From a virus, in IMG/VR virus record IMGVR_UViG_3300043256_000338, positions 1-61,439 of that record: a stretch of DNA of 61,439 nucleotides; one strand, given 5' to 3'. Below are positions 8,341-15,423 of this stretch, one piece after another. Under the pieces are notes generated by a model, which worked only from the letters and a program-made list of their open reading frames with translations, had not been told where the DNA came from and made no database searches. Position 1 is the stretch's first letter. Every line of letters begins with the position of its first letter. Both the position numbers and the translations under genes were made by a program.

Positions 8341-8490
8341 CTACGCTGCCCCCCACCGGAAGCAGAGCCACCCAAATTGGATAAATCTCCCAGGAGCCCC
8401 GGCTGTTGTCCACCACTGGAAACTGAAGCTCCGGTGCAAGAACACGAAGGGGATGCAACTCTCCGATGAGCGGGGGCAGTAGATCCGCAT
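8341..8490 (-). CDS. Hypothetical protein, 49 aa
   Basis: A short gene filling the gap exactly between two others. ATG 8490 directly follows the TAG of the upstream gene, and GGGGAGGCG just before it is a good ribosome binding site. Its own TAG is followed at once by the ATG at 8340. The protein is aromatic and Trp/Phe-rich (FSFQWWTTAG, FIQFGWLCFRWG) with several Cys. Function is unknown. The tight junctions on both sides argue that it is real. Confidence 0.5.
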   Translation of the reverse strand: MRIYCPRSSESCIPFVFLHRSFSFQWWTTAGAPGRFIQFGWLCFRWGAA

Positions 8491-8670
8491 CTACGCCTCC
8501 CCACCATCGTCCGGCAGGTAGTTTTTCAAGGTCTCGGACAGCCCCGACTGCTTGATCCAGTGCCGGCAGAGCACCACCTGGATAGGGTTGGGGGCGTCCG
8601 TGTGGTTCAACAGGCCGGCGACGTACCGTGCCACGAGGCCCTCGATTGTTTCTCGCAAGTCTTCATCCAC
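8491..8670 (-). CDS. Hypothetical protein, 59 aa, GTG start
   Basis: Not recognised. Starts at GTG 8670 with GGGAGGGGGG upstream, overlapping the end of the previous gene by 8 bases. Helical protein (LRETIEGLVARYVAGLLNHT) with IQVVLCRHWIKQSGLSETL. Longer ATG frames upstream read through another gene and look like noise. Confidence 0.5.
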   Translation of the reverse strand: MDEDLRETIEGLVARYVAGLLNHTDAPNPIQVVLCRHWIKQSGLSETLKNYLPDDGGEA

Positions 8671-8944
8671 GCGTTCCCCCCTCCCGCGGCGGCGCCAGCT
8701 CCTCGTACCTCTCCGCGAAGAGGTCGGCCTTGCACAGACCGAGACCACCACAGATGTCCCGCGTAATCCAGTCGCCAACCTCCGCGTCGATCAACCCCGG
8801 CGGGGTGGCGATCCTCACAGTCCTAGCCCCAGGGTCGTAGGCAACGCCCGACACGTGACGCGCGCATGGAGGGTCACACATGAAGTCAGACTCTAGAATC
8901 TGCTGTGCCTCGATGACAACGGGCCGCTTGCGGTACCTCTTCAC
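8663..8944 (-). CDS. PGDYG-like domain protein, copy 1 of a tandem pair
   Basis: A 93-aa protein with N-terminal MKRYRKRPVVIEA, a central GDWITRD and a CKADLFAERYEEL end. This is the small beta-rich phage family often labelled PGDYG; function is unknown. The adjacent upstream gene (8941-9213) encodes a paralog with the same block order, and the two overlap by four bases, so this is a tandem duplication. This copy carries a longer Cys-containing insert (CDPPCARH). Confidence 0.65.
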   Translation of the reverse strand: MKRYRKRPVVIEAQQILESDFMCDPPCARHVSGVAYDPGARTVRIATPPGLIDAEVGDWITRDICGGLGLCKADLFAERYEELAPPREGGTRG

Positions 8945-9213
8945 TCTTCAACCTCCTCGTACGTCTCTTCAAAGATGTCGGGCTTGCAGGGGTACAGCTC
9001 GCCCTTGACGCCACGGATGATCCAGTCGCCATCCTCCAAGGCAATGCGCGAACCTCCGATCTCCGTTACGAACCACCCAATAATAGCGTCACAGTCGTCC
9101 TCTCCCACCGAATACTGGACACCGTCACGAGCCCAGTCTGGCCACAGATCACGCTTGGATCGGTAGAAGCGGAATGCGTCAACGACAACCGGTTTCTTGC
9201 GGAATCGAGCCAC
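8941..9213 (-). CDS. PGDYG-like domain protein, copy 2 of a tandem pair
   Basis: A 90-aa paralog of the downstream gene: MARFRKKPVVVDAFRF at the start, EDGDWIIRGVKGELYPCKPD in the middle and IFEETYEEVEE at the end. These are the conserved blocks of the PGDYG-like family. A more diverged member is fused to another domain at 20127-20675. The role is unknown. Confidence 0.7.
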   Translation of the reverse strand: MARFRKKPVVVDAFRFYRSKRDLWPDWARDGVQYSVGEDDCDAIIGWFVTEIGGSRIALEDGDWIIRGVKGELYPCKPDIFEETYEEVEE

Positions 9214-9320
9214 GGGGCCTCCAGTGCAGAGAAGAAAGCCACAGAGCCCAGCCCTTGGAAGGAAAACAGAGGCTCTGCAGCTAGTTGCAGGGGGTCTGCG
9301 CTATTGGCAGGATCCTGCGC

Positions 9321-9578
9321 TCATTCGATCGGGATGTCGTCCGGCGGGTTCGCCTTCTCCTCCGTCGTCGACAGAACCGCGAGTCTCTTGTTTATCTCAA
9401 CTTCCATGATGGCAATGTTCTTCTCGATCTCGGCCAACGGGACCGACTCTCGGCCAGCTTCTCTTGCCGCTTCCACAAGCATCACGAGAGCCGACTTCCC
9501 AGCAATGATCAACCAGGCCTGCGTGTTCGCATCGGCATTGCCATAATGAAACTCGCCGCCTGTAACTTCGCCACTCAT
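9321..9578 (-). CDS. Hypothetical protein, 85 aa, with NPPDDIPIE tail
   Basis: Not recognised. Helical protein (AWLIIAGKSALVMLVEAARE, then IEKNIAIMEVEINKRLAVL) that may form a coiled coil. The last nine residues NPPDDIPIE are identical to the end of the secreted protein encoded immediately upstream. A 30-base stretch at 9323-9352 matches 9591-9620 with two differences. The gap before the next gene (9214-9320) shows nothing I can name. Confidence 0.6.
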   Translation of the reverse strand: MSGEVTGGEFHYGNADANTQAWLIIAGKSALVMLVEAAREAGRESVPLAEIEKNIAIMEVEINKRLAVLSTTEEKANPPDDIPIE

Positions 9579-9588
9579 CGCTTAGTAC

Positions 9589-10254
9589 CTATTCGATCGG
9601 GATGTCGTCCGGTGGATTCGACGGATCACACTCCTGGTTGCACAGAGCAACGAAGTTGGCCAGCGTTTCCGTGTGCGGGCCGCAAACGACCTGCCGCTCC
9701 ACTGTGACCACTTCTACCACGGAAATCGAGTCCGTATCGACGTCGACCTCGAAGATCACGTCAACAGTCTCGATGGTACGCGTGCATGAGCAGCTTACAG
9801 AGAAGTCAAAGAGGAACGTTGCACCACAATCGACGTCCATCATCTCGTCGAAGAAGATCACCGGCGGCGCGAAGCCGCTGATCGTCGTGCTGGCATCCGC
9901 CTCCCCCATGAGGCCGGTACCCGAGCCGGACGACACACCGGCGATCGAATACCCGAAGCCATAGGAGTCACAGCCGTCGATCAGACCGCCATCGCAGGCC
10001 TGCCAGGACGCCACGACCCTGGCATCGACCGTGCACTGGCACCTAATGCTACTCAGCCACACGACCGTCAACGGAGACACTTTGAGGCACCGTCCCTGGC
10101 CGAACGATGGGAACCCGTTCTCGTCGGCATTCTGCGACGCGATGTCCTCGTCCCAAGCGCACTGCTGCGGAGCCAAAGACGCCGGGTCGGTTAGTCCAGT
10201 CTGTGCCCACGCAAGCGTTGACAGCAGCAGCAACACGATTGTCGTATTCCTCAT
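9589..10254 (-). CDS. Secreted Cys-rich protein with NPPDDIPIE tail
   Basis: A 221-aa protein with a clear signal peptide (MRNTTIVLLLLSTLAWAQ, cleavage near 18) and no further membrane segment, so it is probably exported. The mature part has about a dozen Cys, several in close pairs (CQC, CSC), a Gly/Ser-rich stretch and many Thr/Val, suggesting disulphide-stabilised beta structure. It could be a surface or envelope-active moron-type protein. It ends in the same nine residues as its downstream neighbour. The ATG overlaps the upstream stop by four bases. Confidence 0.7.
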   Translation of the reverse strand: MRNTTIVLLLLSTLAWAQTGLTDPASLAPQQCAWDEDIASQNADENGFPSFGQGRCLKVSPLTVVWLSSIRCQCTVDARVVASWQACDGGLIDGCDSYGFGYSIAGVSSGSGTGLMGEADASTTISGFAPPVIFFDEMMDVDCGATFLFDFSVSCSCTRTIETVDVIFEVDVDTDSISVVEVVTVERQVVCGPHTETLANFVALCNQECDPSNPPDDIPIE

Positions 10255-10982
10255 CGTCGATCCCCTCCCAGAGCATGCACCGTCTCAAGCGAGACCGGCG
10301 CGGTTGACAGCCGAAAGCTATGACCGAGCGAACGAAGCTCCTGCTTCATCGCACGGATCTCATCGTCGATCTCCGCCACCAGCGGGACCTCCATGAGCGT
10401 CACCATGGCTTCGGGTGAGTACGTCTTCTCTGTCCGGTTCAAGCAGTGCACGAGCTCGCAGTAACACTCGACCAGCCGATCCGTCAAGTCGCCCTTGAGC
10501 GGCTCTCCGCGGAACTGAAGCACCACGAGCATCCGATCGTCGACAAAGCGGATCTCGTGGGCGCGCGCCATCTGCATGCGTTCATGGTTGGTCGCCAAAT
10601 CTCCGAACTCGATCGGGACAGCGATCAGATCCCGGAGCCACGTCTGCACGCTCGAGGATAGCTCCCCGACGGACGGAGCCTCATTGCCCGACCGCTCAAT
10701 CGGCGGCGGCCCAACAAGCGCCTCAGCAGGCAGGACGTCACCCTCGTAGACGACTTCGCCGTCGACCACCTTGCGGTAGACCCTGCGCGTCGGGACAGGC
10801 TCCTGGACGTCTTCCTGGACCGGGACGAGCGGAAGGGCGCTCTCCAGGGCGGAGAGCTTGGGCGCAGTCTCAGGCAAGGCCTCGTCCGGATGTGGCAATA
10901 CGAACGTCAGGAACAGCATGAACAGAAGAAACAGAACCGTAGCAAACTCGGCGATCAAGACACGCACAGCTTCTCCTCTCAA
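10251..10982 (-). CDS. Single-pass membrane protein, 243 aa
   Basis: Not recognised by family. The N-terminus has one strong membrane segment (about residues 8-29, FATVLFLLFMLFLTFVLP). A Pro/Glu-rich linker and a long helical soluble region follow, with CYCELVHC and a C-terminal helix. The topology resembles inner-membrane spanin or signal-anchor proteins, so it is one candidate for the missing lysis functions. It overlaps both neighbours by four bases. Confidence 0.6.
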   Translation of the reverse strand: MRGEAVRVLIAEFATVLFLLFMLFLTFVLPHPDEALPETAPKLSALESALPLVPVQEDVQEPVPTRRVYRKVVDGEVVYEGDVLPAEALVGPPPIERSGNEAPSVGELSSSVQTWLRDLIAVPIEFGDLATNHERMQMARAHEIRFVDDRMLVVLQFRGEPLKGDLTDRLVECYCELVHCLNRTEKTYSPEAMVTLMEVPLVAEIDDEIRAMKQELRSLGHSFRLSTAPVSLETVHALGGDRR

Positions 10983-11176
10983 AGGGTTAGAACCTTAAAC
11001 CGGAAACGGATTCGCTCCTCGAGTTGATCAAGCGACCCCTTCCACGCAGCGCTCGGAACCAAGGGGCCAGGCATGCCGGCCGACCGAACGATGTCCAGCT
11101 CACGCAACATGTCTGCGACAGCGCAGCGAACACAGTCACCAGTGTTCGCCCTATTGCAAGTTTTGCACGTCGCCAT
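10979..11176 (-). CDS. Small zinc-finger-like protein, 65 aa
   Basis: The N-terminus MATCKTCNRANTGDCVRC contains a CxxC...CxxC quartet that probably binds zinc. The rest is helical and basic. Its ATG overlaps the upstream TGA (TGATG). Role unknown; such mini zinc ribbons recur in this genome. Confidence 0.55.
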   Translation of the reverse strand: MATCKTCNRANTGDCVRCAVADMLRELDIVRSAGMPGPLVPSAAWKGSLDQLEERIRFRFKVLTL

Positions 11177-11538
11177 CAGTACCGCATCCCCTTTGACGGA
11201 GGGTGCTTCTTCTTCATGTCATCGAAGAACTTCTGTTTCCTCAGCTTCTCGAAGAACTCCGCTCCCGCGGTGGGCGGATCGCCGTGGAGCCCATTCGCCT
11301 GCTTCTTCAGCTCTTCGACTCGAGCCTCGGCCACCTTCGACCTGGCCAGGCAATCGAGCGCGACGATCGACGCAGGGTCCTTGCCATCCGGATCGAAGCG
11401 GACGATCTGCTTGAGCGTCTTCTTCATGTCTTCGATCTGGCCCAACACCAAGTCGGCAGCGGCAAGCCGCAACATCATTCCCTGCACAATGAGCCCCTTC
11501 AGTAGCAGATCGCCATTGTCCTTCGGTTCAACTTTCAC
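11176..11538 (-). CDS. Hypothetical protein, 120 aa, GTG start
   Basis: Not recognised. GTG 11538 is preceded by AAGGAG six bases upstream, which decides this start over ATG 11568; the overlap with the previous gene is then 11 bases. The protein is helical with a central MKKTLKQIVRFDPDGKDP and a Lys-rich C-terminus (KLRKQKFFDDMKKKH). Confidence 0.55.
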   Translation of the reverse strand: MKVEPKDNGDLLLKGLIVQGMMLRLAAADLVLGQIEDMKKTLKQIVRFDPDGKDPASIVALDCLARSKVAEARVEELKKQANGLHGDPPTAGAEFFEKLRKQKFFDDMKKKHPPSKGMRY

Positions 11539-11908
11539 GGGAGACTCCTTGAAATTCCACGATGACATCTTGAACCAGGTAGGCCCCGCCACCGACCCGG
11601 GACGACCCGACGTTCGTGACCTTCGACACCACCCACCGGTAGGACGGCAAAATGGCCTTGAGCAGCGGAAGGTGGTCAAGCCCATAAAACTCGACCGACA
11701 CGACGTCGCGCGGGAGGAACACCGCGTCGATGGTCAGAACGACTCGGTCCATCCCGAGCGTCAGGATCATGTCGCCATTGAGGAAGTGGCTAACGCTAGC
11801 GTTCGAGTCCTGATCGAGCACGAACCGAGTAGGCGCCAGCACACCCTTCAGGTCGAAGCCGGCAGTCTCGAGCTGGAGGGCAGGGGTGACCGACACGAGC
11901 TCGTTCAC
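11528..11908 (-). CDS. Hypothetical protein, 126 aa
   Basis: Not recognised. Predominantly beta-type sequence without Cys, e.g. DMILTLGMDRVVLTIDAVFL and AYLVQDVIVEFQGVSRES. The stop overlaps the next GTG start by 11 bases; the ATG overlaps the upstream stop by four. Confidence 0.55.
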   Translation of the reverse strand: MNELVSVTPALQLETAGFDLKGVLAPTRFVLDQDSNASVSHFLNGDMILTLGMDRVVLTIDAVFLPRDVVSVEFYGLDHLPLLKAILPSYRWVVSKVTNVGSSRVGGGAYLVQDVIVEFQGVSRES

Positions 11909-12243
11909 TTGTCCACCGCCTTGGCCAGCACGGCGCGTGCATCACGACACTCCCAGGTATGGTCGTCGCCTGTACCGCTTCTTAGTCTTGGCCCACTAAA
12001 GCAGAAGCAGTACCCGTCAGGTAGGGCGCCAATAGCTTGCAGCGCGCTGTACAGCTCCGGCGCCAAGCTCCTCAGATTGTGGTCAGCCTCCCAATCCTCA
12101 GCAAGCAACCCCAGCAGGCCCAGCACCACGTCACGGGCGCCCTTCATGTCGACACTCTCGGCGAGCACGCCTCGGTCTAAAAACAGCTTGGCTTCGGCAA
12201 GCGCCGGGTGGTCGGTGCCAAAGGTTTTGAATGGGTCGCTCAC
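11905..12243 (-). CDS. Hypothetical protein sharing a helical domain with the 20127 gene
   Basis: A 112-aa protein. Residues about 17-45 (AKLFLDRGVLAESVDM, then ARDVVLGLLGL) closely match the C-terminal domain of the PGDYG-fusion protein at 20127-20675 (AKEFLDRGVMAESVDM, then ARETVLGLLRL). This is a domain used twice in the genome. The C-terminal part has a CFCF cluster. Function unknown. Confidence 0.55.
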   Translation of the reverse strand: MSDPFKTFGTDHPALAEAKLFLDRGVLAESVDMKGARDVVLGLLGLLAEDWEADHNLRSLAPELYSALQAIGALPDGYCFCFSGPRLRSGTGDDHTWECRDARAVLAKAVDK

Positions 12244-12740
12244 TTGCCCTCCTTCGCCCCGGAACGCAACCGATCGATTTCTTCTGCGATTGCCCGGGGC
12301 GAAGCCGTCGATGGCAGGTGACGACAGATATGCCAGACTTCAACAATGGTCAACTCCGGCTCTTCCAGCCAATAGTCAGGGACCTTGGGGACGTACGCAA
12401 TCAGCTTGTGACCCTCGCATAGCGGTGTGCAGTCAAGAACGAGGTCCCCATCTTTATCTATGGCAAGGTAGTCGCCATCTACGATGTTCTCGTCACTCAC
12501 CGACTCCCAATACAAGATCATGCTGGGCTCGGTCGGCCGGATCGTCCTCGGATCGATCGTCTTCAGCGGCGTCCCAGCCGGAATCGTCGCCGGCTCAGAA
12601 GCAAACCAGCAAGAATTTTTGTCCGGCGGACCACGGAGCAATCTGACTTCCCTTTCGATATCCGCCGCTGTCACGTCCATCGGCAGGCGCCTCACCGCGC
12701 GCGCGATCTCCACCAGGGTCACGTCGTCGGGTAGATTCAT
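12240..12740 (-). CDS. Hypothetical protein, 166 aa
   Basis: Not recognised. ATG 12740 is preceded by GGAGGAGTGACG, an excellent site that fixes the start just after the upstream stop; the frame is open further to 12803. The N-terminus is helical. The centre is beta-rich and acidic (SMILYWESVSDENIVDGDYL) and includes SCWFASE. Coupled to the next gene by a four-base overlap. Confidence 0.6.
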   Translation of the reverse strand: MNLPDDVTLVEIARAVRRLPMDVTAADIEREVRLLRGPPDKNSCWFASEPATIPAGTPLKTIDPRTIRPTEPSMILYWESVSDENIVDGDYLAIDKDGDLVLDCTPLCEGHKLIAYVPKVPDYWLEEPELTIVEVWHICRHLPSTASPRAIAEEIDRLRSGAKEGK

Positions 12741-12742
12741 CG

Positions 12743-13081
12743 TCACTCCTCCACGGGCGCCGGCGGCGCCTCCACGGGTGCTATCGCGACCTTGCATCGA
12801 CACCTCATGCTCTCAGGGTTGATGCTGACCTCGACAACTTCGAACTCGAGCCCTCCGATGACATGACGATCGCCGACCTTCGAAGACTCCTCTGACTGAA
12901 ACGTGCTCACCACAACCCCGCGATCGATGCTCCACAGGACGATCTTCCACGGCGTCTCCATCGGCTCGGGTTCGGGCTCTGGTGGTAGCGTTGGTTGGGC
13001 GAGCGTCTTCTCGAGCACGTTGGCAATTCGATCGAACGAATCGGCGATCCGCTTCACTTGTTCGGCGATATCCAAGCTCAT
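12743..13081 (-). CDS. Hypothetical protein, 112 aa
   Basis: Not recognised. A helical N-terminus (IAEQVKRIADSFDRIANVLE) suggests a coiled coil. It is followed by a Pro/Glu linker (PPEPEPEPMETP) and a small beta-rich domain with CRCKVAIAPVE. Coupled by a four-base overlap to the gene before it. Confidence 0.55.
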   Translation of the reverse strand: MSLDIAEQVKRIADSFDRIANVLEKTLAQPTLPPEPEPEPMETPWKIVLWSIDRGVVVSTFQSEESSKVGDRHVIGGLEFEVVEVSINPESMRCRCKVAIAPVEAPPAPVEE

Positions 13082-13254
13082 GTTTTCGCCGGTTTCGTGT
13101 TGATAATCAATGAGTCGAGTCCCATCTGGGGGTCCAACGCTACCTTGATCGTGTGGATGCGATGCCAGGTAGGGGTGAATACATCAACAATGAGATGACC
13201 CCCGTGCTCTTCTCTGATCTCTTCGAGTTTTTTGAGCAGCTCAGTTAGGTACAC
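13078..13254 (-). CDS. Small protein under a structured leader, 58 aa, GTG start
   Basis: Not recognised. The protein begins VYLTELLKKLEEIREEHGG and continues with a beta strand HLIVDVFTP; such small helical/beta proteins are common in phages. GTG 13254 is supported by GGAAGG a few bases upstream. That site lies in one arm of a 12-bp perfect inverted repeat (13257-13268 with 13318-13329), so it would be hidden in the folded mRNA. Transcription probably starts at the promoter near 13442-13470, giving a leader of about 180 nt. Confidence 0.6.
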   Translation of the reverse strand: MYLTELLKKLEEIREEHGGHLIVDVFTPTWHRIHTIKVALDPQMGLDSLIINTKPAKT

Positions 13255-13256
13255 AG

Positions 13257-13329
13257 CACACCTTCCGTGACAGGCAAGAAATGTCGGCCGAGCGCGCCAG
13301 GACAGTACGCTCGACCGACGGAAGGTGTG
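13257..13329 (-). promoter_or_regulatory. RBS-sequestering leader hairpin
   Basis: A 12-bp perfect inverted repeat pairs 13257-13268 with 13318-13329. Inside it a second stem pairs 13285-13294 with 13308-13317, with one G-U type position, so the whole element can fold as a long hairpin. The distal arm in the mRNA carries the GGAAGG ribosome binding site of the GTG at 13254. The fold would block translation unless disrupted by a ligand, temperature, protein or upstream translation. The structure is read directly from the sequence; the regulatory role is inferred. Confidence 0.6.
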
Positions 13330-13441
13330 TGCTCTCTTTGGCGCCCTGCCAGACCATCGGGAGCTCGGATTTTCAAACCAGCCGGGCACTTTGCCCGACC
13401 GGCCCCATGTTTGACCAGTGGAGCTGGTCAACGCAACGGCA

Positions 13442-13470
13442 ACCATAGTCGCACAGGTGCGACTAGTCAA
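13442..13470 (-). promoter_or_regulatory. Promoter A with 16-bp dyad operator in the spacer
   Basis: On the minus strand a -35 TTGACT is separated by 17 bp from a -10 TATGGT. The spacer contains the perfect dyad GTCGCAC-CT-GTGCGAC (13448-13463). The same 7-2-7 element recurs at seven other intergenic sites. This is the most symmetric copy and has the best -35. The -35 overlaps the stop of the RusA gene. It drives the structured leader and the genes from 13254 onward. Confidence 0.65.
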
Positions 13471-13952
13471 CAGGGCTCTTCGAACACCTCCCGGACGAGC
13501 ACCCGCGCACCAGGCCTATCGTCCGAAGTCGCCCACCGCTTGCGCGTGACATGGTCCACGATCTGCTGGTCACCCTGGTAGACCAGCGCGAACGACCCGT
13601 GAGGCCAGTCAGCCAACACGTCCTCCAGGCCTTTCGTGAGATTCGTGAGATCTGGCTTGCTCGTCGGGAACGCCGGCGCTGCCCGCTTGAGCTCGCCCGC
13701 GAACTTGCCCGTCCGGTAGTGCGACGCCGGGCGCTCCAGCCAGTACGTGACTTCGAGTACCAGGGGCTGGCCCACCGTGAAGACCGGGAAGGGGCCGTCT
13801 AAGACCTCAGCCAGAGCCGCGGCTCGAACCCGCTTGAACCACGGGGAGGCCCGGCGGCGAGCCTTGCTCGAGCTCCGGGAGCGGTTCCAGGCCGGCTTGG
13901 CCATGGGATTCCCCAGGACTCGGAACTCAAGTTCGGTTTTTGTTCGGTTCAC
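13467..13952 (-). CDS. RusA-like Holliday junction resolvase
   Basis: Probable junction-resolving endonuclease acting on recombination or replication intermediates before packaging. The 161-aa protein has the RusA layout: FRVLGNPMAKPAWN near the start, SKPDLTNLTKGLEDVL at about 98-113 and YQGDQQIVDHVTRKRW at about 125-140. The usual DxDN is DLTN here, so one of the two expected Asp is missing, while Asp101, Asp111 and Asp128 remain. GTG 13952 restores the first beta strand, and ATG 13907 would cut it off. Frame upstream is noise. Overlaps the preceding gene by 26 bases. Confidence 0.72.
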   Translation of the reverse strand: MNRTKTELEFRVLGNPMAKPAWNRSRSSSKARRRASPWFKRVRAAALAEVLDGPFPVFTVGQPLVLEVTYWLERPASHYRTGKFAGELKRAAPAFPTSKPDLTNLTKGLEDVLADWPHGSFALVYQGDQQIVDHVTRKRWATSDDRPGARVLVREVFEEPC

Positions 13953-14454
13953 AAGTGCCCTTCGGCGCCGTGGACTCGTCTCCCGGCCACCCCTTCGTGA
14001 CGTCCCGCGGACGCCCAGCGTCGTGAACCGGAAATCCCACATCCGGACCCACAGCGTCGTCCGGGCGATGCATCGGGATCCCCGCGGTGCACCGCCGGCC
14101 CGAGTCGTCGTCCTCCGACGGCTCAGGCTCGGGCTCATCCCCATTCGACTGGAACCCGACCGCGTCCGCAGGCCCACCCTTGGATTCCTCGTCAGAACTC
14201 GGGAAGGCCCGATCAAGTAGATTTACGAATGCGAACCGATCCTGGTCGTTTGCGAACCGCAGGGCCCCGACGAACTCTTCGAGCCGATGGGAGCAGACCG
14301 CGGCGATCCGGGCCCGGAGCTGCGCCGGCGTCAGTGAGTCCTCTGGCAAGCGCCTGAGTAGCTGCTCGTGCTCCGCTTTGAGCTCCATGAGCCTGCGCAC
14401 TGCGCGGCGCGCAGCATCCGATCCCTCATGCTGGCCTGGTCTCGTTTCGTCCAT
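13927..14454 (-). CDS. Hypothetical protein, 175 aa
   Basis: Not recognised. Helical N-terminal half (AVRRLMELKAEHEQLLRRL, then ARIAAVCSHRLEEFVGALRF) and an acidic, Pro/Glu/Asp-rich, probably disordered second half. ATG 14454 is preceded by AAAGAGAGCGAAA; an alternative ATG at 14538 would add 28 poorly coding residues. Overlaps the RusA gene. Confidence 0.5.
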   Translation of the reverse strand: MDETRPGQHEGSDAARRAVRRLMELKAEHEQLLRRLPEDSLTPAQLRARIAAVCSHRLEEFVGALRFANDQDRFAFVNLLDRAFPSSDEESKGGPADAVGFQSNGDEPEPEPSEDDDSGRRCTAGIPMHRPDDAVGPDVGFPVHDAGRPRDVTKGWPGDESTAPKGTCEPNKNRT

Positions 14455-14600
14455 TTTCGCTCTCTTTCGATCTTGCCATGTTTCCGCCGCCGAGCCCCCT
14501 GTGAGCCGCCCACCCGACTGATGGCCCAGAGATGCCATCGAGCATCCATTGAGCAGGCAGAGAGCCGCTCCTGGCCACCGTGTTGGATCCTGGGGGTCGC

Positions 14601-15077
14601 TCAGATCCGTCCCGTCTGTGCATCGAGTATCTCCTGGGCTTCGTCGCACTTAGCGCACAGCGACCCCCCTGGGACCAGCCTGGACTCCACGAAACAGCTC
14701 CCACATTGCCCGAAAGGCCAGCCAGCCTTCGCCCGGGACCAATCGCAAGTATCCTCCCGAATCACTCGCCCTTGTCTCACAGACCCCGCCTTGATCGTCT
14801 TCTCTATCTCTATACAAGAGGAGCACTTACAGCTAGGGCAGGGCTGCCACGCACCACAGTGGACGCATTCCGGTGCCCCTGGAAACTTCGCACTGCAACA
14901 CCAGCAGACTGGGCACGAGAGCTGAACGAGAGCCGAGCAGACCGCTGTGGCCTCCGGCAGCGTGAGCCCTTCGATCACGCCGGGCGGCGGGAGATTAGCG
15001 ATGGCCCAGCATCGTGCTCCGGGATCGTCATTGCCAGGCAGCAGATTCAACATCGGGTGAACGGCCAGGTGAGCCAT
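14601..15077 (-). CDS. Cys-rich zinc-ribbon protein, 158 aa
   Basis: A protein with many CxxC pairs: CPVCWCC, CVHCGAWQPCPSCKCSSC and a last pair GGSLCAKCDEAQEILD. This suggests three or more zinc sites, as in small DNA- or RNA-binding zinc-ribbon proteins. ATG 15077 has GAAAGGG upstream. The gene starts 21 bp from the parS-like palindrome and is the first gene after the putative origin. Function unknown. Confidence 0.6.
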   Translation of the reverse strand: MAHLAVHPMLNLLPGNDDPGARCWAIANLPPPGVIEGLTLPEATAVCSALVQLSCPVCWCCSAKFPGAPECVHCGAWQPCPSCKCSSCIEIEKTIKAGSVRQGRVIREDTCDWSRAKAGWPFGQCGSCFVESRLVPGGSLCAKCDEAQEILDAQTGRI

Positions 15078-15097
15078 GTGAGGCCCTTTCAAAAAAA

Positions 15098-15113
15098 TGT
15101 TCCACGTGGAACA
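15098..15113. promoter_or_regulatory. parS-like ParB-binding palindrome
   Basis: TGTTCCACGTGGAACA is a perfect 16-bp palindrome and is identical to chromosomal parS sites I know from Pseudomonas, differing by one base from the Bacillus parS. It lies between the iterons and the start of the 15077 gene. No ParA and no full-length ParB is encoded here; the methyltransferase has only a ParB N-domain. Host ParB is therefore the likely ligand. Confidence 0.75.
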
Positions 15114-15140
15114 ATTGTCCGGAAAACTACGCAACTCAAA

Positions 15141-15184
15141 GTGTCGACGCCTGTCATCGTAGTGTCGACGCCCTTCGTCGACAC
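15141..15184. repeat. Iteron-like repeats, left cluster
   Basis: Three copies of GTGTCGAC: forward at 15141-15148 and 15162-15169, inverted at 15177-15184. The first two are followed by GCC. They lie 28 bp after the parS-like site. Confidence 0.65.
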
Positions 15185-15214
15185 TTACACCTAGTACCAG
15201 TAAGGACTTACGCC

Positions 15215-15239
15215 AAGTGTCATCACTGTCGACGGGGGG
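15215..15239 (+). repeat. 25-bp inverted repeat, left arm
   Basis: Starts AAGTGTCATCACTGTCGAC and ends in six G. Its exact reverse complement is at 15352-15376. The arms carry the same GTGTC and GTCGAC cores as the iterons, so they are probably strong initiator sites in opposite orientation. Confidence 0.75.
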
Positions 15240-15325
15240 TGCCCGTAAATGAGAGAATCGGCGATAAACTACGGATACAATAAGAGATAAGAGAGATGTC
15301 ATCCCTTTGGTCGATCATCGACATC

Positions 15326-15333
15326 GTCGACAC
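15326..15333 (-). repeat. Iteron-like repeat
   Basis: A single inverted copy GTCGACAC between the A/T-richer segment and the right inverted-repeat arm. Confidence 0.5.
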
Positions 15334-15351
15334 TTCTCTCAGGTACACGCG

Positions 15352-15376
15352 CCCCCCGTCGACAGTGATGACACTT
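15352..15376 (-). repeat. 25-bp inverted repeat, right arm
   Basis: Exact reverse complement of 15215-15239, 112 bases from it. Together the two arms bracket the A/T-richer segment. Confidence 0.75.
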
Positions 15377-15423
15377 GCACGTAACTCCAGTCCCCATCAC
15401 AATCAAAGTGTCGGCATCCTAGG

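Noticed and set aside
14601-15302. Longer start for the zinc-ribbon gene at 15302
   Set aside because: It would run through the parS-like site and the iterons with non-coding-like sequence. ATG 15077 has its own ribosome binding site.
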